Positions 25,645 through 34,344 of a stretch of DNA of 64,000 bases are shown piece by piece. The notes below the pieces were generated by a model that saw nothing but the letters and a program-made list of their open reading frames with translations, was not told the DNA's origin and made no database searches. The position numbers and the translations under genes were made by a program. This DNA comes from Jannaschia sp. CCS1 (GTDB lineage: Bacteria; Pseudomonadota; Alphaproteobacteria; Rhodobacterales; Rhodobacteraceae), in NCBI RefSeq assembly GCF_000013565.1, contig NC_007802.1, positions 620,001 to 684,000 of the forward strand, written 5' to 3'. Every line of letters begins with the position of its first letter. The first letter of the stretch is position 1.

Positions 25645-26103
25645 ATGAACATCCACTTCCTGTTTGGCACCGAGACGGGCAGCGCCGAGATGCTGTGCGA
25701 AGATATTCGTGACGATCTGGGCGACGGGTTTGAGTGCGAGATCACCTCTCTGGGCGAGGTCGACCCGACCACGCTGGACGCCGATACGTTCTACGTCTTC
25801 GTCTCGTCCACCTATGGTAATGGCGACCTGCCGGTCACCGCGCAGCCCTTCTACGACAAGATCGTTGAGACCGGCCAAGACCTGTCCCATGTGCGCTTCG
25901 CCATCTTCGGCCTCGGGGACATGGTCTTTGCGGAGACCTTTGCCTTCGGCTCCAAGATCCTGATGGAAAAGCTGGTGGAGCAGGGAGCCACGATGGTCGG
26001 CGAGCGCTGTGTGCATGACGCGTCGTCGCCGGAGATGCCCGAAGATCTGGGGATCCCCTGGGCCCATGACGTGCTGGCGCAATGCAAGGCGCAGGCCGCC
26101 TGA
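25645..26103 (+). CDS. Flavodoxin-domain protein of the box cluster
   Basis: A 152-residue flavodoxin-like protein. The FMN phosphate loop reads FGTETGSAE at residues 7-15; the two ring-binding loops are SSTYGNGDLP and FGLGDMVFAETF. That is the MioC/nitric-oxide-reductase flavodoxin pattern, with no reductase domain attached. It begins 61 bases after boxB with AAAGGAC upstream. Because boxA is absent, it is a good candidate to carry electrons to BoxB, with a reductase encoded elsewhere or PaaE as partner. That role is inferred from position. Confidence 0.85.
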   Translation: MNIHFLFGTETGSAEMLCEDIRDDLGDGFECEITSLGEVDPTTLDADTFYVFVSSTYGNGDLPVTAQPFYDKIVETGQDLSHVRFAIFGLGDMVFAETFAFGSKILMEKLVEQGATMVGERCVHDASSPEMPEDLGIPWAHDVLAQCKAQAA

Positions 26104-26534
26104 TGCAGCCGCGCCCCGACAGCGCTTTTGTCCACGACGTCCGCGTCACATGGGGCGACTGTGACCCGGCCAAGATCGCCTATACGGGCCACCTGCCTCG
26201 GTTCGCGCTTGAGGCCATAGATGCGTGGTGGTCTGAATATCACGGGCCCGGCGGTTGGTATCATCTGGAATTGGACACCAATGTCGGCACGCCCTTCGTG
26301 CGGCTGGAAATGGACTTCAAATCCCCCGTCACGCCCCGCCATATCCTGAAGTGCCACACCTGGCCGACCAGGTTGGGCACCAAGTCGATCACCTTTCGTG
26401 TCGACGGTGTCCAGGACGGTGTGACCTGCTTTGTAGGCGCGTTCACGTGTGTCTTCACCATCGCCGATCAATTCAAATCCCAGCCCGCGCCGGACCATCT
26501 GCGCGCGTTGATCGAACCCCATATTCCGGCCTGA
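26103..26534 (+). CDS. Acyl-CoA thioesterase, 4-hydroxybenzoyl-CoA thioesterase type
   Basis: A 143-residue hotdog protein. The active-site motif VTWGDCDPAKIAYTGHLPR contains the aspartate of the Pseudomonas-type 4-hydroxybenzoyl-CoA thioesterases. It starts in the flavodoxin stop codon (TGATG). In the box context it may release benzoate from benzoyl-CoA to keep free CoA available, or hydrolyse hydroxybenzoyl-CoA made from p-coumarate. It is more likely an overflow valve than a required step. Confidence 0.85.
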   Translation: MQPRPDSAFVHDVRVTWGDCDPAKIAYTGHLPRFALEAIDAWWSEYHGPGGWYHLELDTNVGTPFVRLEMDFKSPVTPRHILKCHTWPTRLGTKSITFRVDGVQDGVTCFVGAFTCVFTIADQFKSQPAPDHLRALIEPHIPA

Positions 26535-26537
26535 CAC

Positions 26538-27431
26538 ATGTCCAGCGAAGACCGCCATCCCCCCGTTGCCATTGATGCCGCCATCCTGGCGCTTCAGGCC
26601 CGTGTCGGGGACCGGGTCCGGGCGGCGCGGGCGTCCAAGCGCATATCCCGGCGGGTGTTATCTGAAACCTCGGGCGTCTCGCCGCGCTATCTGGCGCAGT
26701 TGGAAGGCGGCGACGGCAATATCTCCATCGGACTCCTGTTCCGCGTTGCAGACGCCCTGGACGTGTCGCTGGAAGCGCTCGTCTCCGCCTGCGATCTGCC
26801 CGCCGACGCCCGCCGCGTGGGACAGGCTTTTGCAGACGCGGACCCGGTAATACAGGCCCGCGTGCGGGACCTGTTGTCAGAGACCACCTCAAGGGACAGC
26901 CGCCTGTGCCTGATCGGCCTGCGCGGGGCGGGGAAATCCACCCTCGGCGCTGCGGCGGCCAAAGCGCTGGACGTGCCCTTCATCGAGCTGAACCGCGCCA
27001 TTGAAGCCGCGGGAAGTATGCCGATTGCCGAGATCATGGCGCTATACGGCGCTGAAGGGTATCGCCAGTTGGAGGCCGACGCGCTGGATAAGATCGTCGC
27101 CGAACAGGATCGCGCGATTGTGGCCGTGGCGGGCGGCATCGTGGGCGAGGCGAAGACATTCGACCGCCTGCTGGATCGCTTCCACACCGTTTGGGTGAAA
27201 ACCTCCCCCGAAGAACATATGTCCCGCGTCCGAGCCCAGGGCGACACACGGCCCATGGAGGGGAACCCGCAAGCCATGGCGCAGTTGCGGCTGATCCTGA
27301 CCAGCCGGGAGGCCGATTACAGCCGCGCCAATGCGGTGCTCGATACCGGCGGGCAAAGCGTCGATGCCTCGCTCGCGGGGTTGCTGTCACTGATCGAGCA
27401 TCACAATTTCATAACAAAGGACCTGCCATGA
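26538..27431 (+). CDS. boxR: BoxR: helix-turn-helix regulator with shikimate-kinase-like domain
   Basis: A 297-residue fusion. Residues about 23-82 are a Cro/CI-type helix-turn-helix (VGDRVRAARASKRISRRVLS, then SPRYLAQLEGGDGNISIGLL). The rest is shikimate-kinase-like with Walker A GLRGAGKST at residues 127-135. BoxR and BzdR repress benzoate genes and are released by benzoyl-CoA bound in the kinase-like domain. It lies in the operon it presumably controls. The likely target is the dyad at 22267. The gene overlaps the next one by ATGA. Confidence 0.94.
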   Translation: MSSEDRHPPVAIDAAILALQARVGDRVRAARASKRISRRVLSETSGVSPRYLAQLEGGDGNISIGLLFRVADALDVSLEALVSACDLPADARRVGQAFADADPVIQARVRDLLSETTSRDSRLCLIGLRGAGKSTLGAAAAKALDVPFIELNRAIEAAGSMPIAEIMALYGAEGYRQLEADALDKIVAEQDRAIVAVAGGIVGEAKTFDRLLDRFHTVWVKTSPEEHMSRVRAQGDTRPMEGNPQAMAQLRLILTSREADYSRANAVLDTGGQSVDASLAGLLSLIEHHNFITKDLP

Positions 27432-29491
27432 GCGTCACGATGATCCGCGATGGGCTGACCGGGTTTGTCACCCTCGACAACCCGTCCGTGAACGCCATTG
27501 GCCGTGCGATGCGCGAGGGGTTGATGGACGCCGTCGCCTGGGCGGAAACCGAAATGCTGGACCGCGTGATCGTGACGGGCGCGGGCCGTGCCTTTGCGGC
27601 AGGCGCGGATGCCAAGGAGTTCGACGGCGCGGCGTTGGAGCCGTATTTGCCGGACGTTCTGGACGCGATTGAGCGCAGTTTCGTGCCATGGATCGCGGCG
27701 ATCAACGGCGTGGCCTTGGGTGGCGGCGCAGAGATTGCGCTGGCCTGCCGGATGCGGATCATGGGTCCGCGCGCGCAGATCGGCCTGCCGGAGGTGACGT
27801 TGGGCGTGATCCCCGGCGCGGGCGGAACGCAACGCGCGATGCGGCTCTGCGGCTTGGACACCGCGCTGGAGATGATCGCATACGGCAAACCTCTGGGCGC
27901 GAAAGCGGCGCTTGCGACGGGCTTGGTCCATGCCGTCGAAGAAGATCCGGTCGACGCTGCCGACATGGTCAACAGTGAAGAACTGCTTTGTATCGTGCCC
28001 ACGTGGGAGCTGCCCGCCCCGGATATGAACGCCGATGCGTTCGCGAAAATCCGGGAGGGGTTGGCCAAACGCTCGAAGGGTCAAGTGGCCCCGTTGAAGG
28101 CGGTGGAGGTGATCGAGGCCGGGCTGTCGATGGAATTTGCCGACGCCATGGCGCTGGAACGTGCGGCCTTCTTGGAGCTGAAAGCCGGCGATCAATCCCG
28201 CGCGCTTCGGCATATGTTCTTCAGTGAACGCGCCGCCAAGGCTCCGAATGACCTGCCGAAAGCGCCGGAAATCAGCAAGATCGCCATCGTCGGTGGGGGC
28301 ACGATGGGGGCAGGGATCGCATACGCCTGTTTGTCGGTCGGCTTGCCGGTGGTGCTGCTGGAAACCGACGCGGACGCCATCGCGCGGGCGCAGCACAACA
28401 TCGACACGTTAATCGGCGCGGGTCTCAAACGTGGCCGTCTTGATGACAGCGGGGCGGCGGCCCTTCGGGATCGCCTGACCCTGACGGAGGATTACGCAGC
28501 CGCGTCCGATGCGACACTGGTCATTGAAGCGGCCTTCGAGTCGATGGACGTGAAAAAGGACATCTTCGCAAAACTCGATGCCGCCGTCTCACCCGACACG
28601 GTTCTGGCCACCAACACCTCCTATCTGGATGTGGACGTGCTTGCGGCCAGCACCCGGGACCCGTCCCGCATCCTTGGTCTGCACTTCTTCGCGCCTGCGC
28701 ATATCATGCGCCTGTTGGAGATCGTGACGGGGGCCGAGACGTCTGACCGGGCGTTGGCCACTGGCTACGCGCTGGCAAAACTGTTGAAGAAAGTGCCCGT
28801 CCTGGCGGGTGTCTGCGACGGGTTCATCGGCAACCGCATCTTCTCGCGCTATAAGGAGGAGGCCGATATCCTGCTGATGGACGGGGCCGTCCCGTGGGAG
28901 GTCGATGACGCGATGGAAGCGTTTGGATATGCCATGGGGCCGTTCGAGGTGGGTGATCTCTCCGGCCTCGACATCGGGTTTGCCAATCGCCGCAGGCAGG
29001 ACGCCACGCGCGATCCCAACCGGCGCTACATTCCCATTGCGGACCGGATGGTCAATGAGGGGCGTCTGGGACGGAAGGCCAGCGTGGGCTGGTATCGCTA
29101 TCCCGGCGGCGGCGGCAAGGTCATCGACCCGCTGATCGAGGATCTGATCGCGGAAGAAGCGCATTTCGCGGGTGCGACGCGCACCGAAATTGCCGATGAG
29201 GTGGTGGTGGAAAGGCTGCTTCTGGCGATGATCAACGAGGCGGCGGATATCCTTGGCGAAGGCATCGCGCGGTCTGCGGCAGATATCGATCTGGTCACGG
29301 TCTTTGGGTATGGCTTTCCCCGGTGGCGCGGCGGTTTGATGCACTATGCGGACACCCGGGGCGTGGCGCAGATTGTGGAAAAACTGCGGTCCCTAGAGGC
29401 GGTTGACCCGGTGATCTGGAAGGTGAGCCCGGTTCTTTTGGACTGCGCGCAGACCGGCACCAAACTGGCCGACTGGCAGCGGACAACCTAA
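27428..29491 (+). CDS. Bifunctional enoyl-CoA hydratase / 3-hydroxyacyl-CoA dehydrogenase
   Basis: A 687-residue FadJ-like fusion. The N-terminal crotonase domain has E102 (GGGAEIA) and E122 (LPEVTLG). The dehydrogenase begins near residue 283 with GGGTMGAG, and has catalytic H419 (GLHFFAPAH) and E431. A C-terminal 3HCDH domain repeat follows. It probably hydrates and oxidises dehydroadipyl-CoA to 3-oxoadipyl-CoA for the box route, and could also replace paaF and paaH, which are not in the window. It ends 2 bases from the opposing P450 gene. Confidence 0.92.
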   Translation: MSVTMIRDGLTGFVTLDNPSVNAIGRAMREGLMDAVAWAETEMLDRVIVTGAGRAFAAGADAKEFDGAALEPYLPDVLDAIERSFVPWIAAINGVALGGGAEIALACRMRIMGPRAQIGLPEVTLGVIPGAGGTQRAMRLCGLDTALEMIAYGKPLGAKAALATGLVHAVEEDPVDAADMVNSEELLCIVPTWELPAPDMNADAFAKIREGLAKRSKGQVAPLKAVEVIEAGLSMEFADAMALERAAFLELKAGDQSRALRHMFFSERAAKAPNDLPKAPEISKIAIVGGGTMGAGIAYACLSVGLPVVLLETDADAIARAQHNIDTLIGAGLKRGRLDDSGAAALRDRLTLTEDYAAASDATLVIEAAFESMDVKKDIFAKLDAAVSPDTVLATNTSYLDVDVLAASTRDPSRILGLHFFAPAHIMRLLEIVTGAETSDRALATGYALAKLLKKVPVLAGVCDGFIGNRIFSRYKEEADILLMDGAVPWEVDDAMEAFGYAMGPFEVGDLSGLDIGFANRRRQDATRDPNRRYIPIADRMVNEGRLGRKASVGWYRYPGGGGKVIDPLIEDLIAEEAHFAGATRTEIADEVVVERLLLAMINEAADILGEGIARSAADIDLVTVFGYGFPRWRGGLMHYADTRGVAQIVEKLRSLEAVDPVIWKVSPVLLDCAQTGTKLADWQRTT

Positions 29492-29493
29492 CG

Positions 29494-30702
29494 CTATCGC
29501 ACTCGGATGGGCAGCGACGTCCATCCCCTGAACCGGGCAAGGCCAAGGCGCTCCCCCTCACCGGTCGCGGCCAGCTTTGGGAACCGTTTGACGAAGCCAC
29601 CAATGGCGATCTTCCCTTCCATCCGCGCCAGGGACGCGCCGAGGCAGACGTGGATGCCCGTGATGAACGCGATATGCGGGTTCGGTTTGCGGGACACGTC
29701 GAAGCGGTCGGGGTCCGCGAAGACCTCCGGATCGCGGTTGGCGGCGGCGATGGATGTGTGGATGTAGGTACCCTTCGGAATCGTCGGGCCGGAGGGGAGG
29801 GCGATGTCTTCCCCCGCCAAACGGTTGCCGATTTGCAGCGGGCTTTCGACGCGCAGGATCTCCTCCACGGCAGTGCCGATCAGGGTGGGGTCGTCGATCA
29901 GGCGGCGATGCTCGGACGGGTTGGCCAGCAACACTGCGACCGCATTTCCGACCAGCGATGTTGTCGTCTCGTGGCCCGCGTTGAGAAGGAAGATACAGTT
30001 CTGCACCAACTCTTCCTGGGTCAGGGTACGGCCGTCGTGTTCCCCGAAAATCAGCGATTCCAGCACTTCGCCCTCTGCCGCCGCATCGGGGTTGGCGCGA
30101 CGGTGGTTGATCAGGTCATCCAGGACGGCGCCAAATTCTTCGACGGCGCGGTTGCCCGCCTCCATCTGGGATGAAGACACAACCGGGTCAAGCGCGCCCA
30201 GAATGGCCGTCGAATACCCCCGCAGCTGCGCGCGATAGGCCTCGGGCACGCCAAGCATGATGGAGATGATCTCGGTGGGCAGCATCATTCCGAAATCGGC
30301 AATGACATCCAGCTCCCCCAGATCCTCCACCCGGTCCAGAAGACGCGAGACGATCCGTTCAATCGCGCGCTCCATCTCTTTGAGTTTGCGGGGCGTGAAG
30401 GCCCCCGCGATGAGCTTGCGCACCACAGTGTGATAGGGCGGATCGTTGAAGATCAGAGAGGTCGTGTGATGCACCTTCAGCGGGCATTCGCCAAACTTCT
30501 GGCCAAACGCTTCGGTCTTGTCCGACAGCATGTCGCGGGACCGGTAGGTGGCCAGGCAATCATCGTGGCGCGTCAGGTAGACGGAGCCGTCCGCGTTGGG
30601 ATGGACGGGCGAGGTGCGGCGCAGCGCGGCCAGCGTTGAATAGGGGTCTTCGATAAATGCGGCGTCAATCTGGTTGAGATCGAATTGCGCGATATCCAGC
30701 AT
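29494..30702 (-). CDS. Cytochrome P450
   Basis: A 402-residue soluble bacterial P450. The oxygen-activating I-helix reads AGHETT at residues 242-247, the ExxR motif is E281-R284, and the haem cysteine is C353 in FITGIHVCLGASLAR. No ferredoxin or reductase gene adjoins it. It converges on the box operon with a 2-base gap and no terminator. Some P450s of this kind demethylate methoxybenzoates or methoxycinnamates, which would fit the neighbourhood, but the family is not identifiable by eye. The ATG at 30702 has AGGGAG upstream. Confidence 0.93.
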   Translation of the reverse strand: MLDIAQFDLNQIDAAFIEDPYSTLAALRRTSPVHPNADGSVYLTRHDDCLATYRSRDMLSDKTEAFGQKFGECPLKVHHTTSLIFNDPPYHTVVRKLIAGAFTPRKLKEMERAIERIVSRLLDRVEDLGELDVIADFGMMLPTEIISIMLGVPEAYRAQLRGYSTAILGALDPVVSSSQMEAGNRAVEEFGAVLDDLINHRRANPDAAAEGEVLESLIFGEHDGRTLTQEELVQNCIFLLNAGHETTTSLVGNAVAVLLANPSEHRRLIDDPTLIGTAVEEILRVESPLQIGNRLAGEDIALPSGPTIPKGTYIHTSIAAANRDPEVFADPDRFDVSRKPNPHIAFITGIHVCLGASLARMEGKIAIGGFVKRFPKLAATGEGERLGLARFRGWTSLPIRVR

Positions 30703-30817
30703 CGTGAAAGCTCCCTTTTCGCGGGTGAGTATTGGGCCGGGGCCGGGGCGTCGCAAGGGGGTGTCGACCCCTCAATTGCGAAATCTGATGAGGGTCGCGG
30801 CAGTGAATTCTCGCCGG

Positions 30818-30835
30818 TGTCAACTTTTGTAGACA
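30818..30835. promoter_or_regulatory. TGT-N12-ACA dyad (PpsR/CrtJ-type consensus) before the PpaA-like gene
   Basis: TGTCAACTTTTGTAGACA is an inverted repeat with four-base arms and fits the TGT-N12-ACA consensus of the photosynthesis repressor PpsR/CrtJ. It lies 95-112 bases upstream of the PpaA-like start and overlaps a possible -35 (TTGTAG, 30827) that is 17 bases from a possible -10 (TATGGT, 30850). The consensus is short, so chance is possible. The match matters because PpaA/AerR proteins work with PpsR/CrtJ. Confidence 0.4.
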
Positions 30836-30929
30836 CATGGAGTGAAAACTATGGTATACAATAGTGGACCGCACGTGGATTCGCCTCCACAGGCTCTAGA
30901 CCAGCCGTTCCGTTGTGGTCGAGGGATGA

Positions 30930-31775
30930 ATGACCGTGACCCAACGACCTAGCAGACTACATCACCCGGCGCAGCGAGGGCTTGTGCCAGACGCGCAGGC
31001 CATACGCGCGGAGGATCCGATTGTTCGTCTGGCGCGCGAAGCGGTTGCCAAGATCGTCGCACAGGCGCAGATACCCGTGCCGCGGCCAAAGGCAGACGGG
31101 CAACAATCCTCCCCCCAAATCACAGAACTGGCCCAGGCCCTGGTCGATACGGATCGGGCGCGGGTCGATGAGATGATTGCGGATTTGCTGGGCTCCGACC
31201 TTGGCGTTCGGGACCTTTGTCTGGATCACCTCGCCCCGGCGGCGCGGGTGCTGGGGGCATTCTGGGAACGCGATCAACTGCAATTTGCCGATGTCAGCCT
31301 GGCAACGGCCCGCATTCAGGCCATCGTCCGCACGATGCCGACAACACCCGTGCGCGCCGCGACTGGGCGCGATGACAGAACCCTCTTCGCGGCGGTGCCC
31401 GGAGAGACCCACACCCTTGGCGTCGTCATGGCGGCAGATCATTTCCGGCGCTTGGGCTGGGACGTGAGCCTGCTGATCGGGATGGACCACAGCGATATCT
31501 GCCGCCGGGCCCGGACCGACGATTGCAACGTGATCGGCTTGAGTTGCGCCGGTCGCCATGCGGTCCCTGCCCTGAGCCGTCTGATCCAAGAAATCCGCCA
31601 CCTGCGCCCGGATATGGGCATTGTCCTGGCCGGGCATATCGTGACGGACCGGGAGGCGGTGGATGCCCTGCCGCAACTCGACGGACTTGTCGAGGAGTTG
31701 GATGGGGCCGAGCAGGTGCTGCGGGACGCGATGGCTGCGGTTCCCGAGGACCGGAGAGCGTTGCAGGCGTCCTAG
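30930..31775 (+). CDS. Cobalamin-binding-domain protein, PpaA/AerR-like
   Basis: A 281-residue protein with a helical B12-helper region (LDHLAPAARVLGAFWERDQL, residues about 99-117) and a Rossmann-like B12-binding domain. PGETHTLG places a candidate cobalamin-ligand histidine at H161, and the later GLSCAGRHAV and IVLAGHIVTD motifs complete the fold. PpaA/AerR proteins sense light or redox through B12 and counteract the repressor PpsR/CrtJ. Here no photosynthesis genes are adjacent, so the role may differ or the target operons lie elsewhere. It ends 10 bases from an opposing WYL regulator. Confidence 0.78.
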   Translation: MTVTQRPSRLHHPAQRGLVPDAQAIRAEDPIVRLAREAVAKIVAQAQIPVPRPKADGQQSSPQITELAQALVDTDRARVDEMIADLLGSDLGVRDLCLDHLAPAARVLGAFWERDQLQFADVSLATARIQAIVRTMPTTPVRAATGRDDRTLFAAVPGETHTLGVVMAADHFRRLGWDVSLLIGMDHSDICRRARTDDCNVIGLSCAGRHAVPALSRLIQEIRHLRPDMGIVLAGHIVTDREAVDALPQLDGLVEELDGAEQVLRDAMAAVPEDRRALQAS

Positions 31776-31785
31776 GCGACGCGCT

Positions 31786-32499
31786 TCAGACGTCTTTGCA
31801 GGTCCGCATGGCCCGATGATCCCGGTCAAATTGGGTCGCGTAGAAGTTCTCCAATGTCTGGTCGGGGTGGGGCGTGAACGCGCCCAGATTACGGGCATCC
31901 AGAATGCGGTCGAGGCGGAACATGCGGTAGGCATCGCGCAATTCACACCACGCCACCAGCGTCCAGACAGACCCCCAGAACCACAGGCCAAGCGGGCGCA
32001 GAATGCGCTCCGTTGGGTTGCCCTTGTCGTCGCGGTAGTCGATGGACAGGCGCTCTGCGGCCTGAATGGCGGCCTCGACAGTATCGATGGTGGCCCGGGT
32101 TTTGGCGTCCAGCGGATTGGTCGTCCAGGCTTCAAACCGCAGCCGTTCGGCGCGGGTGCGCGTCGCATCGGGGAGCACGGCGGTGATTTTGTCGAGCGCG
32201 CTGTCGGCCCCGCGCGCCATGGAGGTCCCGCCCCAGGTCTGCAACATCCGCGCGCCGACGCTCAGCGCCACGATCTCCTCTTCGGTGAACATCAGCGGCG
32301 GCAGGTTATAGCCGTCCCGCATCATGTAGCCCAGGCCGGCCTCTCCCTCGATGGGCACGCCGGAGCCCTGTAGATGCGCGATATCGCGATAGATTGTCCG
32401 CTCCGATACCTCCATCGCATCGGCCAGCGCACGGGCGGTGGTCAGCTTGCCGGGACGCAAGCGGTCAATCAGACGGAAGAGGCGGTCGGCACGGCGCAT
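31786..32499 (-). CDS. WYL-domain transcriptional regulator (YafY family)
   Basis: A 237-residue regulator. The N-terminal helix-turn-helix reads RLFRLIDRLRPGKLTTARAL and VSERTIYRDIAHLQ. The central and C-terminal WYL domain includes LSIDYRDDKGNPTERILRPLGL and WTLVAWCELRDAYRMFRLDR. WYL domains often bind nucleic acids or small ligands. Such regulators frequently sit next to VOC-family genes, as here; the VOC gene lies 171 bases upstream on the same strand. The target is not known. Confidence 0.87.
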   Translation of the reverse strand: MRRADRLFRLIDRLRPGKLTTARALADAMEVSERTIYRDIAHLQGSGVPIEGEAGLGYMMRDGYNLPPLMFTEEEIVALSVGARMLQTWGGTSMARGADSALDKITAVLPDATRTRAERLRFEAWTTNPLDAKTRATIDTVEAAIQAAERLSIDYRDDKGNPTERILRPLGLWFWGSVWTLVAWCELRDAYRMFRLDRILDARNLGAFTPHPDQTLENFYATQFDRDHRAMRTCKDV

Positions 32500-32591
32500 G
32501 GGGGAAGGCTACCTTGCGGCTGGAAGAGGGGAAAGTGGGTGTTGGAACAGCACTTCGTCAGAGCGGCGAATGGCGGGGTTTGCGGCGGCTT

Positions 32592-32624
32592 TGAGTTGTA
32601 TTTGCCAAGATGAAGAGGGGGAGC
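32592..32624 (+). repeat. Dispersed repeat, copy C
   Basis: Contains GAGTTGTATTTGCCAAGATG followed by AAGAGGGGGAGCGGGG, nearly identical to copy D at 44306. It lies between two minus-strand genes and is oriented opposite to them. Unlike copies D and E, I see no strong hairpins directly before it. Confidence 0.55.
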
Positions 32625-32670
32625 GGGGTGATAGACGCCGCGGGCGCGCGTGCCTCACCCCGGTCTTGGG

Positions 32671-33045
32671 TCAGCCGTTGAGCTTGAACATGCCCAGAGA
32701 GTTTCCGTCGATATCGCGGGCATAGAAGAAGTGCCCGGGCGGGATCTGGATGTCGGGGCTTTCGACTTCTCCGCCCGCCGCGATGATCCGTTCCCGCGCC
32801 GCGTCAAGGCTATCGGCGACCACAAGGTGGATGGTGGACCCTTCGCGTGACGGCTTGCCGGGGTAAAGATGACCGCCGATGCCGGTGGTGTCATCGTTGT
32901 AGGGCAGCATGACCAATGGGTTGGGGCCGCTGTCGTCCATGCTCAGATCCTGTTGCAGAACGGCGCCGTAGAAGGCCATGGAGGCGTCCAGGTCGCTGAC
33001 TGCGATTTCAAACCAGCAGGCGCAGTTTTGGGGTTGCTCAGACAT
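32671..33045 (-). CDS. VOC-family (glyoxalase/bleomycin-resistance fold) protein
   Basis: A 124-residue single VOC module pair. Typical strands include WFEIAVSDLDASMAFYGAVL near the N-terminus and the closing FFYARDIDGNSLGMFKLNG. Such proteins bind a metal and act on small carbonyl or aromatic compounds, but the substrate cannot be told. The ATG at 33045 gives MSEQPQNC; an ATG 45 bases further upstream would add a tail of low quality. The WYL regulator downstream on the same strand may control it. Confidence 0.85.
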   Translation of the reverse strand: MSEQPQNCACWFEIAVSDLDASMAFYGAVLQQDLSMDDSGPNPLVMLPYNDDTTGIGGHLYPGKPSREGSTIHLVVADSLDAARERIIAAGGEVESPDIQIPPGHFFYARDIDGNSLGMFKLNG

Positions 33046-33155
33046 GTGATGTTTCCTTTGTCTCATCTGGTGATGAAGACGGTCTAGCACCCCCCTCCTG
33101 ACACCGTTCTGTCAGGAGCGTGTCGGGAGACTGGAAGAATTTACAGCCGGGGGTC

Positions 33156-33629
33156 CTAGTAGACGTGAAGACCGTCGAAATCCGCCTTGCCAAGGGCCAC
33201 ACCCGCCCCTCTGAGCGCCGCATAAGTGGCGGTCAGATGAAAGATCTGATTGGGCAAGGCAAAGCGGGCGATGTAGTCCATCGGTGCCTGCGTCAGCGTC
33301 GCATTGCCTGCGTTATGGGTCACGGTGTGGATCAGATCGCCCCCGGTGATCGGCGCGATGTGGCGCGTAATCTTGGAATGGTAGGGGCGCAGGGTCGCCA
33401 TGGTGAAGCTCTCCGGTATCTCCGGCACCGCGATCTGCGCGGGCGGGCACAGCGCGCGGGCCGCAAATCGGATGGCAATGGCAAGATTGAGCCCCGCGTC
33501 GAACATATCAGGCGCTATGCGGTCGCTCAGAAGGCGGTCCGCGTCGGCGTGTTGCGCGACGATGTCCAGCAGCGCGCCAGAGCGTTCAAGGTAGTGTTTA
33601 ACCGCGTCCGGCAAAGCGGGGTCAATCAC
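33156..33629 (-). CDS. DUF1993 family protein
   Basis: A 157-residue protein of the DUF1993 family, which has a DinB-like four-helix shape. Recognisable parts are RFALPNQIFHLTATYAALRG and the end GVALGKADFDGL. Function is unknown. It overlaps the upstream DUF1285 gene by 4 bases (ATGA), so the two are co-expressed. Confidence 0.8.
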   Translation of the reverse strand: MIDPALPDAVKHYLERSGALLDIVAQHADADRLLSDRIAPDMFDAGLNLAIAIRFAARALCPPAQIAVPEIPESFTMATLRPYHSKITRHIAPITGGDLIHTVTHNAGNATLTQAPMDYIARFALPNQIFHLTATYAALRGAGVALGKADFDGLHVY

Positions 33630-34186
33630 AGGTCCAGCTCGGCCAAAGGAATGATTGGAAAGAACACACCGCGCGACCAGACCCCGAACATGTCCGTGCC
33701 ATCCACGTCGTGCGCTTCCCCCATATCGACCAGACGGTAGAAGCTCTTGCGGTCGATCAGCGCCTCCAGCCCGGCGCGGATATGCACGTAGGGGGACGGC
33801 TCCCCGGCCTCGTCCCGCTCCACCCGGATCGCGTGGCCCTCACCGGCAATCACCGTGTCGCCAACGTTGGTGGTGAACACAATCCCATCGCCGTCGCGCT
33901 CGATATCCAAGGCGACAAACGGCGCATCGACCACGCGAATGCCGACCTTCTCAACTGGGGTCACCAGAAAATACTTGCCGTCCTCCAGCTTCAGGATGGT
34001 CGAAAACAGGCGGACCAGCGGTTTCCGGCCAATCGGCGTCCCCTCATAGAACCACGTCCCGTCGCGGCGGATTTCCATGTCCAGATCGCCGCAGAAATCG
34101 GGGTTCCACAGGTGAACCGGGGGCAGCTTCCCCTGTTTCGCGGCGTCCTGGGCGGCTTTGAGCAATTGATCAGTGGCGGGTGTCAT
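33626..34186 (-). CDS. DUF1285 domain-containing protein
   Basis: A 186-residue soluble protein of the DUF1285 family. Hallmarks are HLWNPDFCGDLDMEIRRDGT and WFYEGTPIGRKPLVRLFSTI, and the end FGVWSRGVFFPI. Function is unknown; the family is widespread in proteobacteria. The ATG at 34186 gives the family N-terminus; a longer reading would have a basic, unrelated extension. It is divergent from the moxR operon across a 158-base gap that should hold both promoters. Confidence 0.85.
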   Translation of the reverse strand: MTPATDQLLKAAQDAAKQGKLPPVHLWNPDFCGDLDMEIRRDGTWFYEGTPIGRKPLVRLFSTILKLEDGKYFLVTPVEKVGIRVVDAPFVALDIERDGDGIVFTTNVGDTVIAGEGHAIRVERDEAGEPSPYVHIRAGLEALIDRKSFYRLVDMGEAHDVDGTDMFGVWSRGVFFPIIPLAELDL

Positions 34187-34344
34187 GGCGAAAAGGTCCT
34201 CAAAATCTGCCGGTCGCGCGGAAAACCGGCGATGTGGGCGAAAGTCACGATGATTTGTCCCCCATTCCCTTTTGCCATTTGTGGTCGGCGGAATAGGTCT
34301 GCTACCAGTTGACCGTATATTTAACACCCACGCGGAGCATTGCC

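Noticed and set aside
29494-31775. A photosynthesis gene cluster around the PpaA-like gene
   Set aside because: No bch, crt, puf or ppsR genes flank it; only the B12-domain protein and the short dyad suggest a link.
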